In this document: one piece after another, positions 20,685-29,285 of the stretch
How positions within the stretch are numbered: the first letter of the stretch is position 1
Layout of the letters: the number at the start of each line of letters is the position of its first letter
DNA from: Rhizobiaceae bacterium
GTDB lineage: Bacteria; Pseudomonadota; Alphaproteobacteria; Rhizobiales; Rhizobiaceae
Direction: 5' to 3'
NCBI GenBank assembly: GCA_019635695.1
Contig: JAHBYZ010000012.1
Span: 43,586 to 107,585 of the forward strand
DNA length: 64,000 nucleotides
The notes under the pieces: model-generated
What the model was told of the DNA's origin: nothing
Databases searched by the model: none
Seen by the model: the letters and a program-made list of their open reading frames with translations, nothing else
Made by a program: the position numbers and the translations under genes

Positions 20685-21512
20685 ATGCAGCACGAGGCGG
20701 TTGTGGCCGCGCTGCGCGAAGCCGATCCCGACCGGCATCTCGCCACGCTCTATGCGCCAGAAGAAATGCGTCCCGCGCTTCAGGCCCTCTATGCATTCGA
20801 CGCCGAAGTAGGCACGCTGCGGGAGCGCGTACGCGAGCCGATGGCCGGCGAGATCAGGCTGCAATGGTGGCGTGACGCGCTGGCGCTGCCGCCCGGCGCG
20901 ATGACCGGCAGTCCTTTGGCCGATGCGCTGCGCGGCGTCGTGGTCGAGTCCCATTTGCCGGCCGCAGCGCTCGATCGCCTGCTTGAGGCGCGTATCTTCG
21001 ATCTTTACGACGATCCGATGCCCGACCGCACGACGCTGGAGGGTTATCTCGGCGAAACGCGGTCGGCGCTTGTTCAACTGGCCATGCAGGTGCTCGACCC
21101 CGTCGTGGCGAAGGGGTTTGCAGATGCCGCCGGTCATGGCGGCGTTGGTCTCGGAATCGCGCAGATCCTGCGGGCGCTGCCCGGAGATCGCCGCCGCGGA
21201 CAGTGCTTCTTCCCGGCAGACCTGCTGGCCGCCGCGGGAACGTCGCGGGATGCGCTGTTTCGGGGCGAGGTGGAAGCAGGGCGCGCCGTCGCTGCGATGA
21301 TCGCGCTCGGGCGCGAGCATATGGCGCTGTTTCGGCAGGCTGCGCGCAGCCTGCCGCAATCGCTAAGGCCGGCCGTCCTTCCCCTCGCGACTGTGGGAGC
21401 GGTCTTCGACAAAACTGAAAGACTTGGCGTGGCCGCGCTTGAAACGCCGGCCCGGCTGTCGCCGTTGCGGCGGCAGTGGCGCATGTTCCGCGCCGCCGCC
21501 GGACGCTGGTAG
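20685..21512 (+). CDS. Squalene/phytoene synthase family protein (NDUFAF6-like)
   Basis: All-alpha isoprenoid-synthase fold of 275 residues. The first region has YAFDAEVGTLRERVREP, where the true synthase carries a DxxxD-type motif, and IRLQWWRDAL. The second Asp-rich motif is weak, so prenyl synthase activity is doubtful. The tight link to the NDUFAF3-like gene (1-base gap) favours a role like NDUFAF6 in respiratory complex I assembly. That is inference from family and neighbourhood. No other carotenoid or hopanoid gene is near. Confidence 0.8.
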   Translation: MQHEAVVAALREADPDRHLATLYAPEEMRPALQALYAFDAEVGTLRERVREPMAGEIRLQWWRDALALPPGAMTGSPLADALRGVVVESHLPAAALDRLLEARIFDLYDDPMPDRTTLEGYLGETRSALVQLAMQVLDPVVAKGFADAAGHGGVGLGIAQILRALPGDRRRGQCFFPADLLAAAGTSRDALFRGEVEAGRAVAAMIALGREHMALFRQAARSLPQSLRPAVLPLATVGAVFDKTERLGVAALETPARLSPLRRQWRMFRAAAGRW

Positions 21513-21513
21513 C

Positions 21514-22926
21514 CTACTCGGCCGCAAGCGCAGCTGCCGGCTGCATCCCCAGCCAGGCGCGGCAATCCGCGATCGCGCGCGCGGTGACCGCTCGGCGCTT
21601 GGCCACGGTCTTGTCCTTGCCGCGCATGCGCTTGCCGTCCGCCTTCGGCGCCTCGACCGGCGGGAACAGGCCGAAATTGACGTTCATCGGCTGGAAGGAA
21701 CGTTTGCCGGGCTCCTCGTCGGTGACAATGTGGCCCCCGGTGATGTGGTTGAGCAATGCGCCGAACGCAGTGGTCGCGGGCGGCAGCGAAGCCGCCTTGC
21801 CGAGTCGCTCCGCGGCGGCGAAGCGGCCGGCGAGCAGGCCGATGGAGGCGCTTTCGACATAACCCTCACAGCCGGTGATCTGGCCGGCGAAGCGAAGGCC
21901 TGGCCGGCCCTTGAGCTGCAGCGAGCCGTCGAGGAGGGTGGGCGAGTTGATGTAGGTGTTGCGGTGCAGGCCGCCGAGCCGCGCGAACTCGGCATTCTCC
22001 AACCCGGGGATCATGCGGAAGATGCGGGTCTGCTCGCCGTGCTTCAGCTTGGTCTGGAAGCCGACCATGTTGTAGAGGGTGCCCAGCGCGTTATCCATGC
22101 GCAGCTGGACCACGGCATAGGGCTTGATCGTCGGCTCGTGCGCATTGGTCAGGCCTATAGGCTTCATCGGGCCGTGCCGAAGCGTCTCGGGGCCGCGCTC
22201 CGCCATCACCTCGATCGGCAGGCAGCCGTCGAAATAGGGCGTGCCTTCCCACTCCTTGAACTCGGTCTTCATCCCGTCGATCAGGGCCTGCACGAAGGCT
22301 TCGTACTGCGCCCTGTCCATGGGGCAGTTCAGATAGTCCTTGCCGGTGCCGCCGGGGCCGGGCTTGTCGTAGCGCGACTGGAACCAGGCCTTGTCCAGGT
22401 CGATCGAGTCGAAATGCACGATCGGCGCGATGGCGTCGAAGAAGGCGAGCGCGTCGGCGCCGGTGGCGGCGCGGATGGCCTCGGCCAGAGACGGCGCGGT
22501 CAGCGGACCGGTGGCGATGATCGCCTGGTCCCATTCCGTGGGCGGCAGGCCCGCGATCTCCTCGCGGACGATGGTGACCAGCGGATGCGCTTCCAGTTTC
22601 GCAGTCACCGCAGCCGAGAAGCCGTCGCGGTCAACGGCCAGCGCGCCGCCGGCCGGCACCTGGTTGGCGTCGCCCGATGCCATGATGAGCGAGTTGGCGA
22701 GCCGCAGTTCCGCATGCAGCAGGCCGACGGCATTGTTCTCCGCGTCGTCCGAGCGGAACGAGTTGGAGCATACCAGTTCGGCGAGCCCGTCGGTCTTGTG
22801 CGCCTCCGTGCCGCGCACGCCGCGCATCTCGTGAAGAATGACGGGAACACCGGCCTGGGCGATCTGCCAGGCTGCTTCGGAGCCGGCGAGCCCGCCGCCG
22901 ACGACGTGGATGGGTTTGTGCGACAT
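21514..22926 (-). CDS. trmFO: Methylenetetrahydrofolate-tRNA-(uracil-54-C5)-methyltransferase
   Basis: FAD- and folate-dependent enzyme that makes ribothymidine-54 in tRNA. The N-terminal dinucleotide fold is [16 protein letters not shown] (8-23), followed by the family segment [22 protein letters not shown] catalytic-type Cys is in [16 protein letters not shown]. The length is 470 residues. It is convergent with the phytoene-synthase-like gene, two bases apart. Confidence 0.95.
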   Translation of the reverse strand: MSHKPIHVVGGGLAGSEAAWQIAQAGVPVILHEMRGVRGTEAHKTDGLAELVCSNSFRSDDAENNAVGLLHAELRLANSLIMASGDANQVPAGGALAVDRDGFSAAVTAKLEAHPLVTIVREEIAGLPPTEWDQAIIATGPLTAPSLAEAIRAATGADALAFFDAIAPIVHFDSIDLDKAWFQSRYDKPGPGGTGKDYLNCPMDRAQYEAFVQALIDGMKTEFKEWEGTPYFDGCLPIEVMAERGPETLRHGPMKPIGLTNAHEPTIKPYAVVQLRMDNALGTLYNMVGFQTKLKHGEQTRIFRMIPGLENAEFARLGGLHRNTYINSPTLLDGSLQLKGRPGLRFAGQITGCEGYVESASIGLLAGRFAAAERLGKAASLPPATTAFGALLNHITGGHIVTDEEPGKRSFQPMNVNFGLFPPVEAPKADGKRMRGKDKTVAKRRAVTARAIADCRAWLGMQPAAALAAE

Positions 22927-23051
22927 GCCCCCGATTAGGCTTGCGCGAGGCTGAAATCAACCTGATGACAAATCGGTGAGGCGGCGAGCGGCGGCGGGGG
23001 TGTGGCCGAAATGCAATTGTGCGCTGCGGTGCGAGTCAGTAGCGTCGCGCC

Positions 23052-23672
23052 ATGATTTCCGCCGGATTCCGCCACCTCGTCGTCGCATTCTCGGTCGCCG
23101 CCACCGGCCTGCTGGCCGGCTGCGCGACCGGCGCCGTGGACAATCGCGGCTATGGTGCCGGGCCGATCCCGACCAGGCTGACGGCCTGCTACGGCTATGG
23201 CTGCCGCATGGAGAAGAGCTTTGCCGTGGGCAAGAGCTCTGCGGACCGCTTCGCCGCGATCATGGGCGAGGGGAAGGGATCGCCTGCAGCTGAGCGCGCG
23301 GCGGTGCGCAAGGCGGTCGCCTATTACGAGGAACTGTCGGCATCGGCAATCGGCTTCCGCGACGGGCCGAAATCGCCGGTGGTCGCTTCCGGCGAGAAGG
23401 GGCAGATGGACTGCGTCGACGAATCGACCAACACCCATCACCTTCTGGTCTATCTGGAAACGCGCGGGCTGCTCGCCCACCACACGGTGCAGCAGAACGT
23501 CACGCGCGGCGCGCTGGTCGACGGACGCTATCCGCACTGGACGGCGGTGCTGCGCGACAAGGCCGACGGCAAGAAGTGGGCTGTGGACAGCTGGTATGAA
23601 CCCGCCGGCGGCCTGCCGGACGTGGTCGAACTCGCATACTGGCGCACCCGCGGCGTCTGGGGCGAGCGGTAG
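23052..23672 (+). CDS. Lipoprotein with a possible Cys-His-Asp (transglutaminase-like) fold
   Basis: Conserved unknown of 206 residues. A lipoprotein signal ends at LLAGC (Cys24). The mature part has a Cys in GQMDCVDESTNTHH (about 120), a His in YPHWTAVL (about 162) and an Asp in WAVDSWYEP (about 178). That order and spacing resemble papain/transglutaminase-like cysteine hydrolases, but no domain can be named with certainty. It stands alone: trmFO is divergent and a terminator follows. Confidence 0.75.
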   Translation: MISAGFRHLVVAFSVAATGLLAGCATGAVDNRGYGAGPIPTRLTACYGYGCRMEKSFAVGKSSADRFAAIMGEGKGSPAAERAAVRKAVAYYEELSASAIGFRDGPKSPVVASGEKGQMDCVDESTNTHHLLVYLETRGLLAHHTVQQNVTRGALVDGRYPHWTAVLRDKADGKKWAVDSWYEPAGGLPDVVELAYWRTRGVWGER

Positions 23673-23698
23673 GCGGACAGATCGATCGGGGGAATGAC

Positions 23699-23720
23699 AG
23701 GGCGCTTCGGCGCCCTTTTT
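23699..23720 (+). terminator. Rho-independent terminator with UUCG tetraloop
   Basis: Six-bp stem GGGCGC/GCGCCC closed by a TTCG loop and followed by five T residues, 27 bases after the lipoprotein stop codon. It ends that transcript before the oppositely oriented small-RNA locus. Confidence 0.9.
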
Positions 23721-23754
23721 CGTTGGCGGCCGGACCGCCAAAACGAAGCCCGCC

Positions 23755-23794
23755 AAAAAACAACACCCGCCGGGGGAGGAGATCCGGCGGGTGT
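23755..23794 (-). terminator. Terminator formed by last sRNA hairpin
   Basis: ACACCCGCCGG pairs perfectly with CCGGCGGGTGT (11 bp). On the minus strand a TTGTTTTTT run follows. The equivalent hairpin of the proximal copy has only TTGTTT, so it probably lets most polymerase pass. Confidence 0.8.
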
Positions 23795-23889
23795 CGTTTG
23801 GGCGACCGGCTTTTCGGGAGGAGGAGAAAAGTCCGGTCTCATTCGTCTTTGCCTGGGAGGAGGTAGGCGCCGACGAAATTCGTCAATTC
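23755..23889 (-). ncRNA. CcsR/cuckoo-like small RNA, distal copy
   Basis: Second of two tandem RNAs downstream of the DUF1127 gene. Read on the minus strand it has three hairpins: 23842-23877, 23804-23838 and 23763-23794. Their loops read ACCTCCTCCC, TCCTCCTCCC and ATCTCCTCCC, all exposing anti-Shine-Dalgarno sequence. The last stem has 11 perfect pairs and is followed by six T on this strand, so it is also the terminator. The CcsR sRNAs of Rhodobacter sphaeroides, made from a DUF1127 transcript and carrying CUCCUCC loops, are the known parallel. Exact ends are not visible. Confidence 0.82.
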
Positions 23890-23920
23890 GTTCTTCCGGG
23901 CGCCTGGCGCTCCGGGGAAA

Positions 23921-24050
23921 CAACACCCGCCGGGGGAGGAGGTCCGGCGGGTGTCGTTTTGGCAGACCGGCTTTTCGGGAGGAGGAGAAAGAGCCGGTCT
24001 TATTCGCCGTTGCCTGGGAGGAGGTAGGCTTCGGCGAAATTCGTCAATTC
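23921..24050 (-). ncRNA. CcsR/cuckoo-like small RNA, proximal copy
   Basis: First of two tandem RNAs, starting right after the DUF1127 stop codon on the minus strand. Three hairpins occupy 24003-24038, 23964-24000 and 23923-23954, with loops ACCTCCTCCC, TCCTCCTCCC and ACCTCCTCCC. Compared with the distal copy, the first stem keeps pairing while its bases change (CGTC/GACG versus CGCCG/CGGCG on the plus strand). That compensatory change supports selection on RNA structure. It is probably processed from the DUF1127 mRNA. Confidence 0.82.
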
Positions 24051-24191
24051 CTACACCGACTTGCGGGCGACGAAGTGGATGTCGCCGCGGGCGATGCCCA
24101 GGTCGGAAAGCTCACGGTTCGACAGGCGGCTCAGCTCGGAGACGGTCTCGCGGTAGCGGCGCCAGTTGCGATAGTTGCGGATCAGGTTCAT
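24051..24191 (-). CDS. DUF1127 small protein
   Basis: A 46-residue basic protein (starts MNLIRNYRNWRRYRE) with the DUF1127 motif LSRLSNRELSDLGIARGDI. Family members are small RNA-binding or regulatory proteins in alphaproteobacteria; in Rhodobacter one heads the CcsR sRNA transcript. Start ATG 24191 gives normal family length; a longer in-frame extension upstream is unconserved. The gene ends directly at the proximal sRNA, so the two are probably one transcript. The 256 bases upstream carry no other gene, and no clear -35/-10 pair could be fixed by eye. Confidence 0.88.
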   Translation of the reverse strand: MNLIRNYRNWRRYRETVSELSRLSNRELSDLGIARGDIHFVARKSV

Positions 24192-24447
24192 GGCAGTTCT
24201 CGTTCGATTGCTTGGTCTGTTTCGTTCTTTGTTACGATGCATAACTAAGGGGGCGGGGCCTTGCGCGGAAGAGCCGATGCTGCATGGCAGCAATGCGTTT
24301 TGTGCAATGCAAAAGAAATCGATTTCATGCGGACGGCTCAAAGGATTCGTGAGCAAGCGTTTCGTCGACTAGGCGCGGGTCCCCGAACGCGGTAAGGAAG
24401 GGGACTGGCCTTCGATCCCTCGAAGGCATGTCACCGCTGGCGGGGCG

Positions 24448-25560
24448 ATGGCCGGATACGTTTCCAACCTCAAGAAGGACATCGCCCGCTGGGAAGCTGA
24501 CGGGCTCATCGACGCGTCGACAGCCGCGAAACTGCGCAAGGACGCGGATTCGAGGCCGGGCGGAGTCAGCTTCGGGCTGATTCTCTCGATGCTCGCCGCC
24601 GTGCTGATCGGGGCGTCAATCCTGCTGCTGGTGGCGGCGAACTGGGAATACATCCCGCGGCTGGTGCGTGTCGGCCTGATCTTCGCGCTCATCGCCGGAG
24701 GCTATGTCGGTGGCGCGATCCTGAAGGGCAGGGGCAATACCTCGTTCGCGGAAGCCGCCTACATCCTCGGCGCCGTGGCCTTCGGTGCCGGCATCGCGCT
24801 GATCGCACAGATGTACCACCTGTCGGGCGAGGAAACGCAGGCGATCTTCCTGTGGTGCGGCGGCACAGCGCTTGCGGCGCTGGCGCTGCGTTCAGGACCG
24901 CTGACCGCAGGCGCGGTGCTGCTGGCGACGATCTGGATGAACATGGTGACGTTCGACACCGACTGGTTCGGCGCGCCGCCCATGCTCTTCCTCGGCGTCG
25001 TGGCGGTCATCTGGGCGATCTCGCTATGGTCGCAGAGCGCCGTGGCGCGGCACCTCATCCTGCTCGCGCTTATGTATTTCGCCGTCCTCCACTACGTCGA
25101 CACGGAACTTGTGACCGTGCCGCTCATCCTTGCCGTCGCGTCGGTGGCGCTGTTCGGTGCGTGGGTTCTCGCTCCCGATCTGGTCGACCGGATCATCAAG
25201 CTGGGCGACCACGGCGCGCCGATCCAGGGGTTGCTCGGCTTCATCGCCGGCATGTCGCCGATCCAGTACATGTTCCAGAACGACCGGCTGTTCCTGTTGA
25301 TCGTCGTGGTGATCTTCGCCGCGGTGATCGCCGCGCTCGTGCTCGGCGGGCGCGAAAGCCGCATGCTGCGGTGGCTCGGCTATGCCGCGTTCACCTATGA
25401 GGTCATCTACGTCTACGTCGTGCTGGTGGTCTCGATGATCGGCACGGCAGGCTTCTTCCTGTCGGCGGGCCTTGTTGTCGCCGGCCTCGCCTGGGCGATC
25501 ACCCGCATCGAGCGCAGGCTGAAGGCGCCGCCGGCCGAGGCGACAGGAGGCGCGACATGA
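24448..25560 (+). CDS. DUF2157 multi-span membrane protein
   Basis: Inner-membrane protein of 370 residues. The soluble N-terminal helix pair (KKDIARWEADGLIDASTA) is the DUF2157 mark, then about ten hydrophobic spans, beginning LILSMLAAVLIGASILLLVAA. The motif LIAQMYHLSGE between spans is typical of the family. Function is unknown. It overlaps the GDYXXLXY gene by four bases, a standing partnership in many genomes. Confidence 0.85.
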   Translation: MAGYVSNLKKDIARWEADGLIDASTAAKLRKDADSRPGGVSFGLILSMLAAVLIGASILLLVAANWEYIPRLVRVGLIFALIAGGYVGGAILKGRGNTSFAEAAYILGAVAFGAGIALIAQMYHLSGEETQAIFLWCGGTALAALALRSGPLTAGAVLLATIWMNMVTFDTDWFGAPPMLFLGVVAVIWAISLWSQSAVARHLILLALMYFAVLHYVDTELVTVPLILAVASVALFGAWVLAPDLVDRIIKLGDHGAPIQGLLGFIAGMSPIQYMFQNDRLFLLIVVVIFAAVIAALVLGGRESRMLRWLGYAAFTYEVIYVYVVLVVSMIGTAGFFLSAGLVVAGLAWAITRIERRLKAPPAEATGGAT

Positions 25561-26141
25561 TCGCCGCCTTGCAGGCTCGCTGGCTGACCGTCATCGCCGC
25601 GGCGCTCGCGGTGGCGCAGATCGCTGTCCTCGGCTCGATGATCTGGGCGCGGGCCTCGATCCTGCGCAGCGGCACGGAGATCGTGCTGGAGGTAAGGCCG
25701 ATCGATCCGCGCGACCTGCTGCGCGGCGACTATGTGATCGTCGGCTACAACATATCCTCGCTCGACAAGGCGCTTTTCGGCGGCGAGAAGCGCGAAGACT
25801 ACAGCGGCCCGCACACCGTGTTCGTGCGGCTCAAGGCCGACGCCGCGGGCATCTGGCAGCCGGTGCTGGCGCGGCTCGACGCGCCTGCCGCCGAGCCGCC
25901 GAGGGCTGGCGAGGTCGATTTGCGCGGCTATTCCGGCTACTGGCCTCCGGACAACGGTGCCGTGCCGATGGACTATGGGATCGAGCGTTTCTACCTGCCG
26001 GAGGGGCAGGGCAGGCCGATCGAGGAAGGCATCGGCGTGCGGCCTTTCCGCATGAAGGTGGCGGTCGCCGCTGACGGCACGCCGCAGATCAAGTCGTTCC
26101 ACGACGGCGATACGCTGATCTACGCCGAGCCGCTCTACTGA
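25557..26141 (+). CDS. GDYXXLXY-domain membrane-anchored protein
   Basis: Protein of 194 residues with one N-terminal span (VIAAALAVAQIAVLGSMIW) and a soluble domain. The family-defining motif appears as LLRGDYVIVGYNISS near residue 58. The downstream FYLPEGQGRPIEEG segment is also typical. No reaction is known. Coupling to the DUF2157 gene (ATGA overlap) suggests a two-component membrane complex. Confidence 0.86.
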   Translation: MIAALQARWLTVIAAALAVAQIAVLGSMIWARASILRSGTEIVLEVRPIDPRDLLRGDYVIVGYNISSLDKALFGGEKREDYSGPHTVFVRLKADAAGIWQPVLARLDAPAAEPPRAGEVDLRGYSGYWPPDNGAVPMDYGIERFYLPEGQGRPIEEGIGVRPFRMKVAVAADGTPQIKSFHDGDTLIYAEPLY

Positions 26142-26261
26142 TCGTCGCCGAGGCCGTCCGGAGGGCCCGAATTTAGGCGGCTGCAGAGGCCAAATTTCCT
26201 TTGAACCATGCTGGCCTGATGATATAGAACGCCGCGCTTCGACGGGCCGTGGGTCCGGCGA

Positions 26262-26346
26262 GCGGGTGTGGTGGAACTGGTAGACACGCAGGATTTAGGT
26301 TCCTGTGGCGCAAGCCGTGGGGGTTCAAGTCCCTCCACCCGCACCA
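26262..26346 (+). tRNA. tRNA-Leu (anticodon UAG)
   Basis: 85 bases including an encoded CCA. Acceptor GCGGGTG pairs with CACCCGC; the anticodon loop TTTAGGT gives UAG; a long variable arm (TGGCGCAAGCCGT) marks a class II tRNA, and the T arm GGGGGTTCAAGTCCCTC is intact. It lies between the GDYXXLXY gene and tig. No integrase or repeat suggests its use as an attachment site. Confidence 0.97.
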
Positions 26347-26432
26347 GAAATCCCGGCACACGATATCCGGAAGCAGAACACTCACCCGCCGCGCGCGGCG
26401 CGCCGGCGGTCAGGAAAACGAAGGCTTTGACG

Positions 26433-27857
26433 ATGCAGGTCACGGAAACGCTCAACACCGGCCTCAAGCGCGAGATCAAGGTGATCGTCCCCAAGGACGA
26501 CATGGCCGAACGCCTCAACAGGCGCCTCGCCGACGCCAAGGACCGGGTCCAGATCCGCGGCTTCCGTCCGGGCAAGGTGCCGCTGGCGCATCTCAAGAAG
26601 ATGTACGGCAAGTCGTTCATGGCCGAGGTGGTCAACGAGATCATCAACGATTCTCCGCGCAGCGTGCTGTCTGATCGCGGCGAGAAGGCTGCCATGCAGC
26701 CCGAAATCAAGATGACCGAAGACGAGAAGGAAGCCGAAAGCATCCTCAACGGTAACGCCGATCTCGAGTTCTCGATGAGCTACGAGGTCATTCCGGCGAT
26801 CGAGCTCAAGGACTATTCGGGCATCGCCGTGACCCGTCTGCTCTATGACGTGCCGGCCGACGAGGTGGAGAAGCAGGTGGCCGTGGTCGCCGATTCCGCC
26901 CGCACCTACGAGCCCAAGAAGGGCAAGGCCGAGACCGGCGACAAGGTGACCATCGACTATCTCGGCAAGATCGACGGCGAGGCCTTTGAAGGCGGCGCGG
27001 CCGACGACGCCGACCTCGTCATCGGCTCCAACCAGTTCATCCCGGGCTTCGAAGACCAGCTGGTCGGCGTCAAGGCCGGCGAAGAGAAGGTCATCGAGGT
27101 GACGTTCCCCGAGGGCTATCCGGCGCAGCACCTGGCCGGTCGCGCGGCGACCTTCGACATCAAGGTCAAGCAGGTGCAGAAGCCCGGCGATCTGGTTATC
27201 GACGACGAGCTGGCCAAGACGCTGGGCATGGAGTCCGCCGAGCGGCTGCGCGAGGTGGTGAAGAGCCAGATCGAGAGCCAGTACGGCGCGGTCACCCGCC
27301 AGAAGGTCAAGCGTCAGATCCTCGACGCGCTCGACGAGCAGTATCGCTTCGACGCTCCCGCAAAGCTGGTGGAGACCGAGTTCGACAACATCTGGAACCA
27401 GGTCAACCGCGACCTCCAGCAGGCAGGCAAGACCTTTGCCGACGAGGACACGACCGAGGAGGAGGCGCGCGCCGAGTACCAGCGTCTCGCCGAGCGCCGC
27501 GTGCGCCTCGGCCTCGTCCTCGCCGAGATCGGTGAGAAAGCCGGCGTGACGGTCTCCGACGACGAGCTGCAGCGCGGTCTCTACGAGCAGATCCGCCGTT
27601 TCCCGGCGAGCCAGCAGCAGGAAGCCTTCAACTTCTACCGCGACAATCCGTCGGCGCTGGCCGGCATCCGCGCGCCGCTCTACGAGGAGAAGGTGATCGA
27701 CCATCTGCTCGGCCAGATCAGCGTCACCGACAAGCAGGTCGGCCGCGAGGAGCTGCTTGCCGACGATGCGGAGGAGGGCGCCTCCGAGGAGACCAAGCCG
27801 GCCAAGAAGAAGGCCGCTCCGAAGAAGAAGGCCGCCAAGGCCGACGCCGAGGAATAG
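26433..27857 (+). CDS. tig: Trigger factor
   Basis: Ribosome-bound chaperone and peptidyl-prolyl isomerase. The N-terminal ribosome-binding domain contains the [17 protein letters not shown] loop near residue 45. The FKBP-type domain spans about 155-245, with [15 protein letters not shown]. The substrate-binding C-terminal arms follow, and a Lys/Ala tail ends the 474-residue protein. The start is the ATG at 26433; the frame stays open further upstream only because it runs through the tRNA gene. Confidence 0.96.
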   Translation: MQVTETLNTGLKREIKVIVPKDDMAERLNRRLADAKDRVQIRGFRPGKVPLAHLKKMYGKSFMAEVVNEIINDSPRSVLSDRGEKAAMQPEIKMTEDEKEAESILNGNADLEFSMSYEVIPAIELKDYSGIAVTRLLYDVPADEVEKQVAVVADSARTYEPKKGKAETGDKVTIDYLGKIDGEAFEGGAADDADLVIGSNQFIPGFEDQLVGVKAGEEKVIEVTFPEGYPAQHLAGRAATFDIKVKQVQKPGDLVIDDELAKTLGMESAERLREVVKSQIESQYGAVTRQKVKRQILDALDEQYRFDAPAKLVETEFDNIWNQVNRDLQQAGKTFADEDTTEEEARAEYQRLAERRVRLGLVLAEIGEKAGVTVSDDELQRGLYEQIRRFPASQQQEAFNFYRDNPSALAGIRAPLYEEKVIDHLLGQISVTDKQVGREELLADDAEEGASEETKPAKKKAAPKKKAAKADAEE

Positions 27858-27875
27858 GTTGGACGGCGCATCGCG

Positions 27876-28643
27876 ATGACGGGCGCACGGCGACAAGTGC
27901 TCGTCATCGGCATCGGCGCCGGCAATCCCAGGCATGTGACGCTCGAGGCGGTGGAGGCCATCCACCGCCTCGATGTCGTTTTTATCCCCGACAAGGGTGA
28001 GGAGAAGCGCGAGCTCGCAACGCTGCGGCATGACATATTGCGTGCCCATGCCGACAACGGGCGACTTCGCGTCGTGACCTACGCCGTGCCGAAGCGGCGG
28101 GCTGAAGGCGACTATGGCGGTGCGGTCGACGACTGGCACGCCACGATCGCCGGCATCCATGAGCGATTGCTGATGGATGAGGCGGGCGAGGGGGATGTGG
28201 CAGGCTTCCTCGTCTGGGGCGATCCGTCGCTTTACGATTCGACACTGCGCATTCTTGAGCGTGTCGCCGCGCGCGGCCGCGTTGCGCCGCAGGTCGAGGT
28301 GATCGCCGGCATCACCGCCGTTCAGGCGCTGACGGCGGCCCACCAGACCACGCTCAACGAGATCGGCCGGCCGGTCACGATCACCACGGGCCGGCGGCTC
28401 GCCGAGGATATCGGCAAGGCCGATTCCACCGTCGTGATGCTCGACGGAGCGAAAGCGTTCCGCGACGCCGACCCGGACCTCGACATCTTCTGGGGCGCCT
28501 ATCTGGGCACGCCCGACGAAATCCTGATCTCCGGCCGGCTCGGCGACGTATCGGACGAGATCGTCCGCGTTCGCGAGGAGGCGAGGGCGCGTCACGGCTG
28601 GATCATGGACACTTATTTGCTGAAGAGACGCGGGAAAGAATGA
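27876..28643 (+). CDS. cobF: Precorrin-6A synthase (deacetylating) CobF
   Basis: S-adenosylmethionine-dependent methyltransferase that methylates C-1 of precorrin-5 with loss of acetate in aerobic cobalamin synthesis. The Rossmann-like start VLVIGIGAGNPRHVTLEA and the FLVWGDPSLYDSTLRI segment are CobF marks; the length is 255 residues. No other cob gene is in the window, so it is separated from the main pathway cluster. It overlaps the next gene by four bases. Confidence 0.9.
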   Translation: MTGARRQVLVIGIGAGNPRHVTLEAVEAIHRLDVVFIPDKGEEKRELATLRHDILRAHADNGRLRVVTYAVPKRRAEGDYGGAVDDWHATIAGIHERLLMDEAGEGDVAGFLVWGDPSLYDSTLRILERVAARGRVAPQVEVIAGITAVQALTAAHQTTLNEIGRPVTITTGRRLAEDIGKADSTVVMLDGAKAFRDADPDLDIFWGAYLGTPDEILISGRLGDVSDEIVRVREEARARHGWIMDTYLLKRRGKE

Positions 28644-28993
28644 TGGCTGCGAAGCTTTACGGTTTTCGTTCATGCGACATGGTGCGCAACGCCATGAAAT
28701 GGCTCGACGCCAACAAGGTCGATTACGAGTTCTTCGACTATCGCAAGGATCGGCTCGATCCGAAGGTGGTCGACGACTGGTTCGCACGAGCCGGCTGGGA
28801 AAAGGTGTTCAACCGCAATTCCACGACGTTCAAGGAACTGCCGGAGGGCGAAAAGGCCGGCATCGACGCCAAGCGCGCGAAGCAGATGATTCTCTCCGAG
28901 ACCAACCTCATCAAGCGGCCCGTGCTCGACGCCGGCGACGAACTGCTGCTCGGCTTCAAGGCCGACGTCTGGGCGAAGGCGCTGGCGGAGTAG
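28640..28993 (+). CDS. ArsC/Spx-family reductase-like protein (YffB type)
   Basis: Thioredoxin-fold protein of 117 residues. The N-terminal active-site region is YGFRSCDMVRNAMKWL with a single Cys, and the ArsC-like RPVLD segment lies near residue 93. It resembles the YffB/Spx branch, whose physiological substrate is unclear, rather than a true arsenate reductase; no ars genes are near. Start is ATG 28640 (a second ATG follows directly). Its 3' end overlaps the convergent Cdd1-like gene by 38 bases. Confidence 0.83.
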   Translation: MMAAKLYGFRSCDMVRNAMKWLDANKVDYEFFDYRKDRLDPKVVDDWFARAGWEKVFNRNSTTFKELPEGEKAGIDAKRAKQMILSETNLIKRPVLDAGDELLLGFKADVWAKALAE

Positions 28994-29285
28994 GGAACGG
29001 ACGGGCTTTTCGCGCCGCGGTGAAATTCCACCAGTCCAGCGCCTCGCGGGTCTTCGCCTGGTGGATTGTCGCCGAAAATACGTCGTGAACACAGGGATCG
29101 TGGCGGTGGCCGGTTTGCCGGCACAGCCGCTGGTAGAGATCGTCGGCCGTCTGCATCGCAAGATCGGCCACGGTTTCTATGCCGAGCGAGCGGAAATCGG
29201 CGAGCGTCGCCTTGCCGACATTCCTGAGCTCCGAAAGCGTGCCTGCAGGAAGTCGTTTGGTGTTGGCTGCCTCGGTCACGGGCAT
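28956..29285 (-). CDS. Helix-hairpin-helix 'Cdd1' family protein
   Basis: Small protein of 109 residues with a helix-hairpin-helix DNA-binding-like start (LSELRNVGKATLADFRSLGI). The pathogenicity-locus Cdd1 signature continues as LYQRLCRQTGHRHDPCVHDVF, then REALDWWNF. Function is unknown. The ATG at 29285 is 10 bases inside the end of the SH3 gene on the same strand, so both are likely cotranscribed. The last 25 residues are Pro/Arg-rich and overlap the convergent ArsC-like gene. Confidence 0.78.
   Translation of the reverse strand: MPVTEAANTKRLPAGTLSELRNVGKATLADFRSLGIETVADLAMQTADDLYQRLCRQTGHRHDPCVHDVFSATIHQAKTREALDWWNFTAARKARPFPTPPAPSPRRRP

Noticed and set aside
23755..24050. Repeats here as a CRISPR array
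   Set aside because: Only two long copies, each with internal hairpins and diverged stems; no short identical repeats with unique spacers and no cas genes.
23791..24248. Plus-strand small proteins across the sRNA repeats
   Set aside because: The frames exist only because of the GGAGGA repeats; the opposite strand carries the structured RNAs and the DUF1127 gene.
26262..26346. tRNA-Leu as an island attachment site
   Set aside because: No integrase, no repeated 3' fragment and only core genes on both sides.
28640..28993. True arsenate reductase
   Set aside because: Closer to YffB/Spx type and no arsR, arsB or acr3 nearby.
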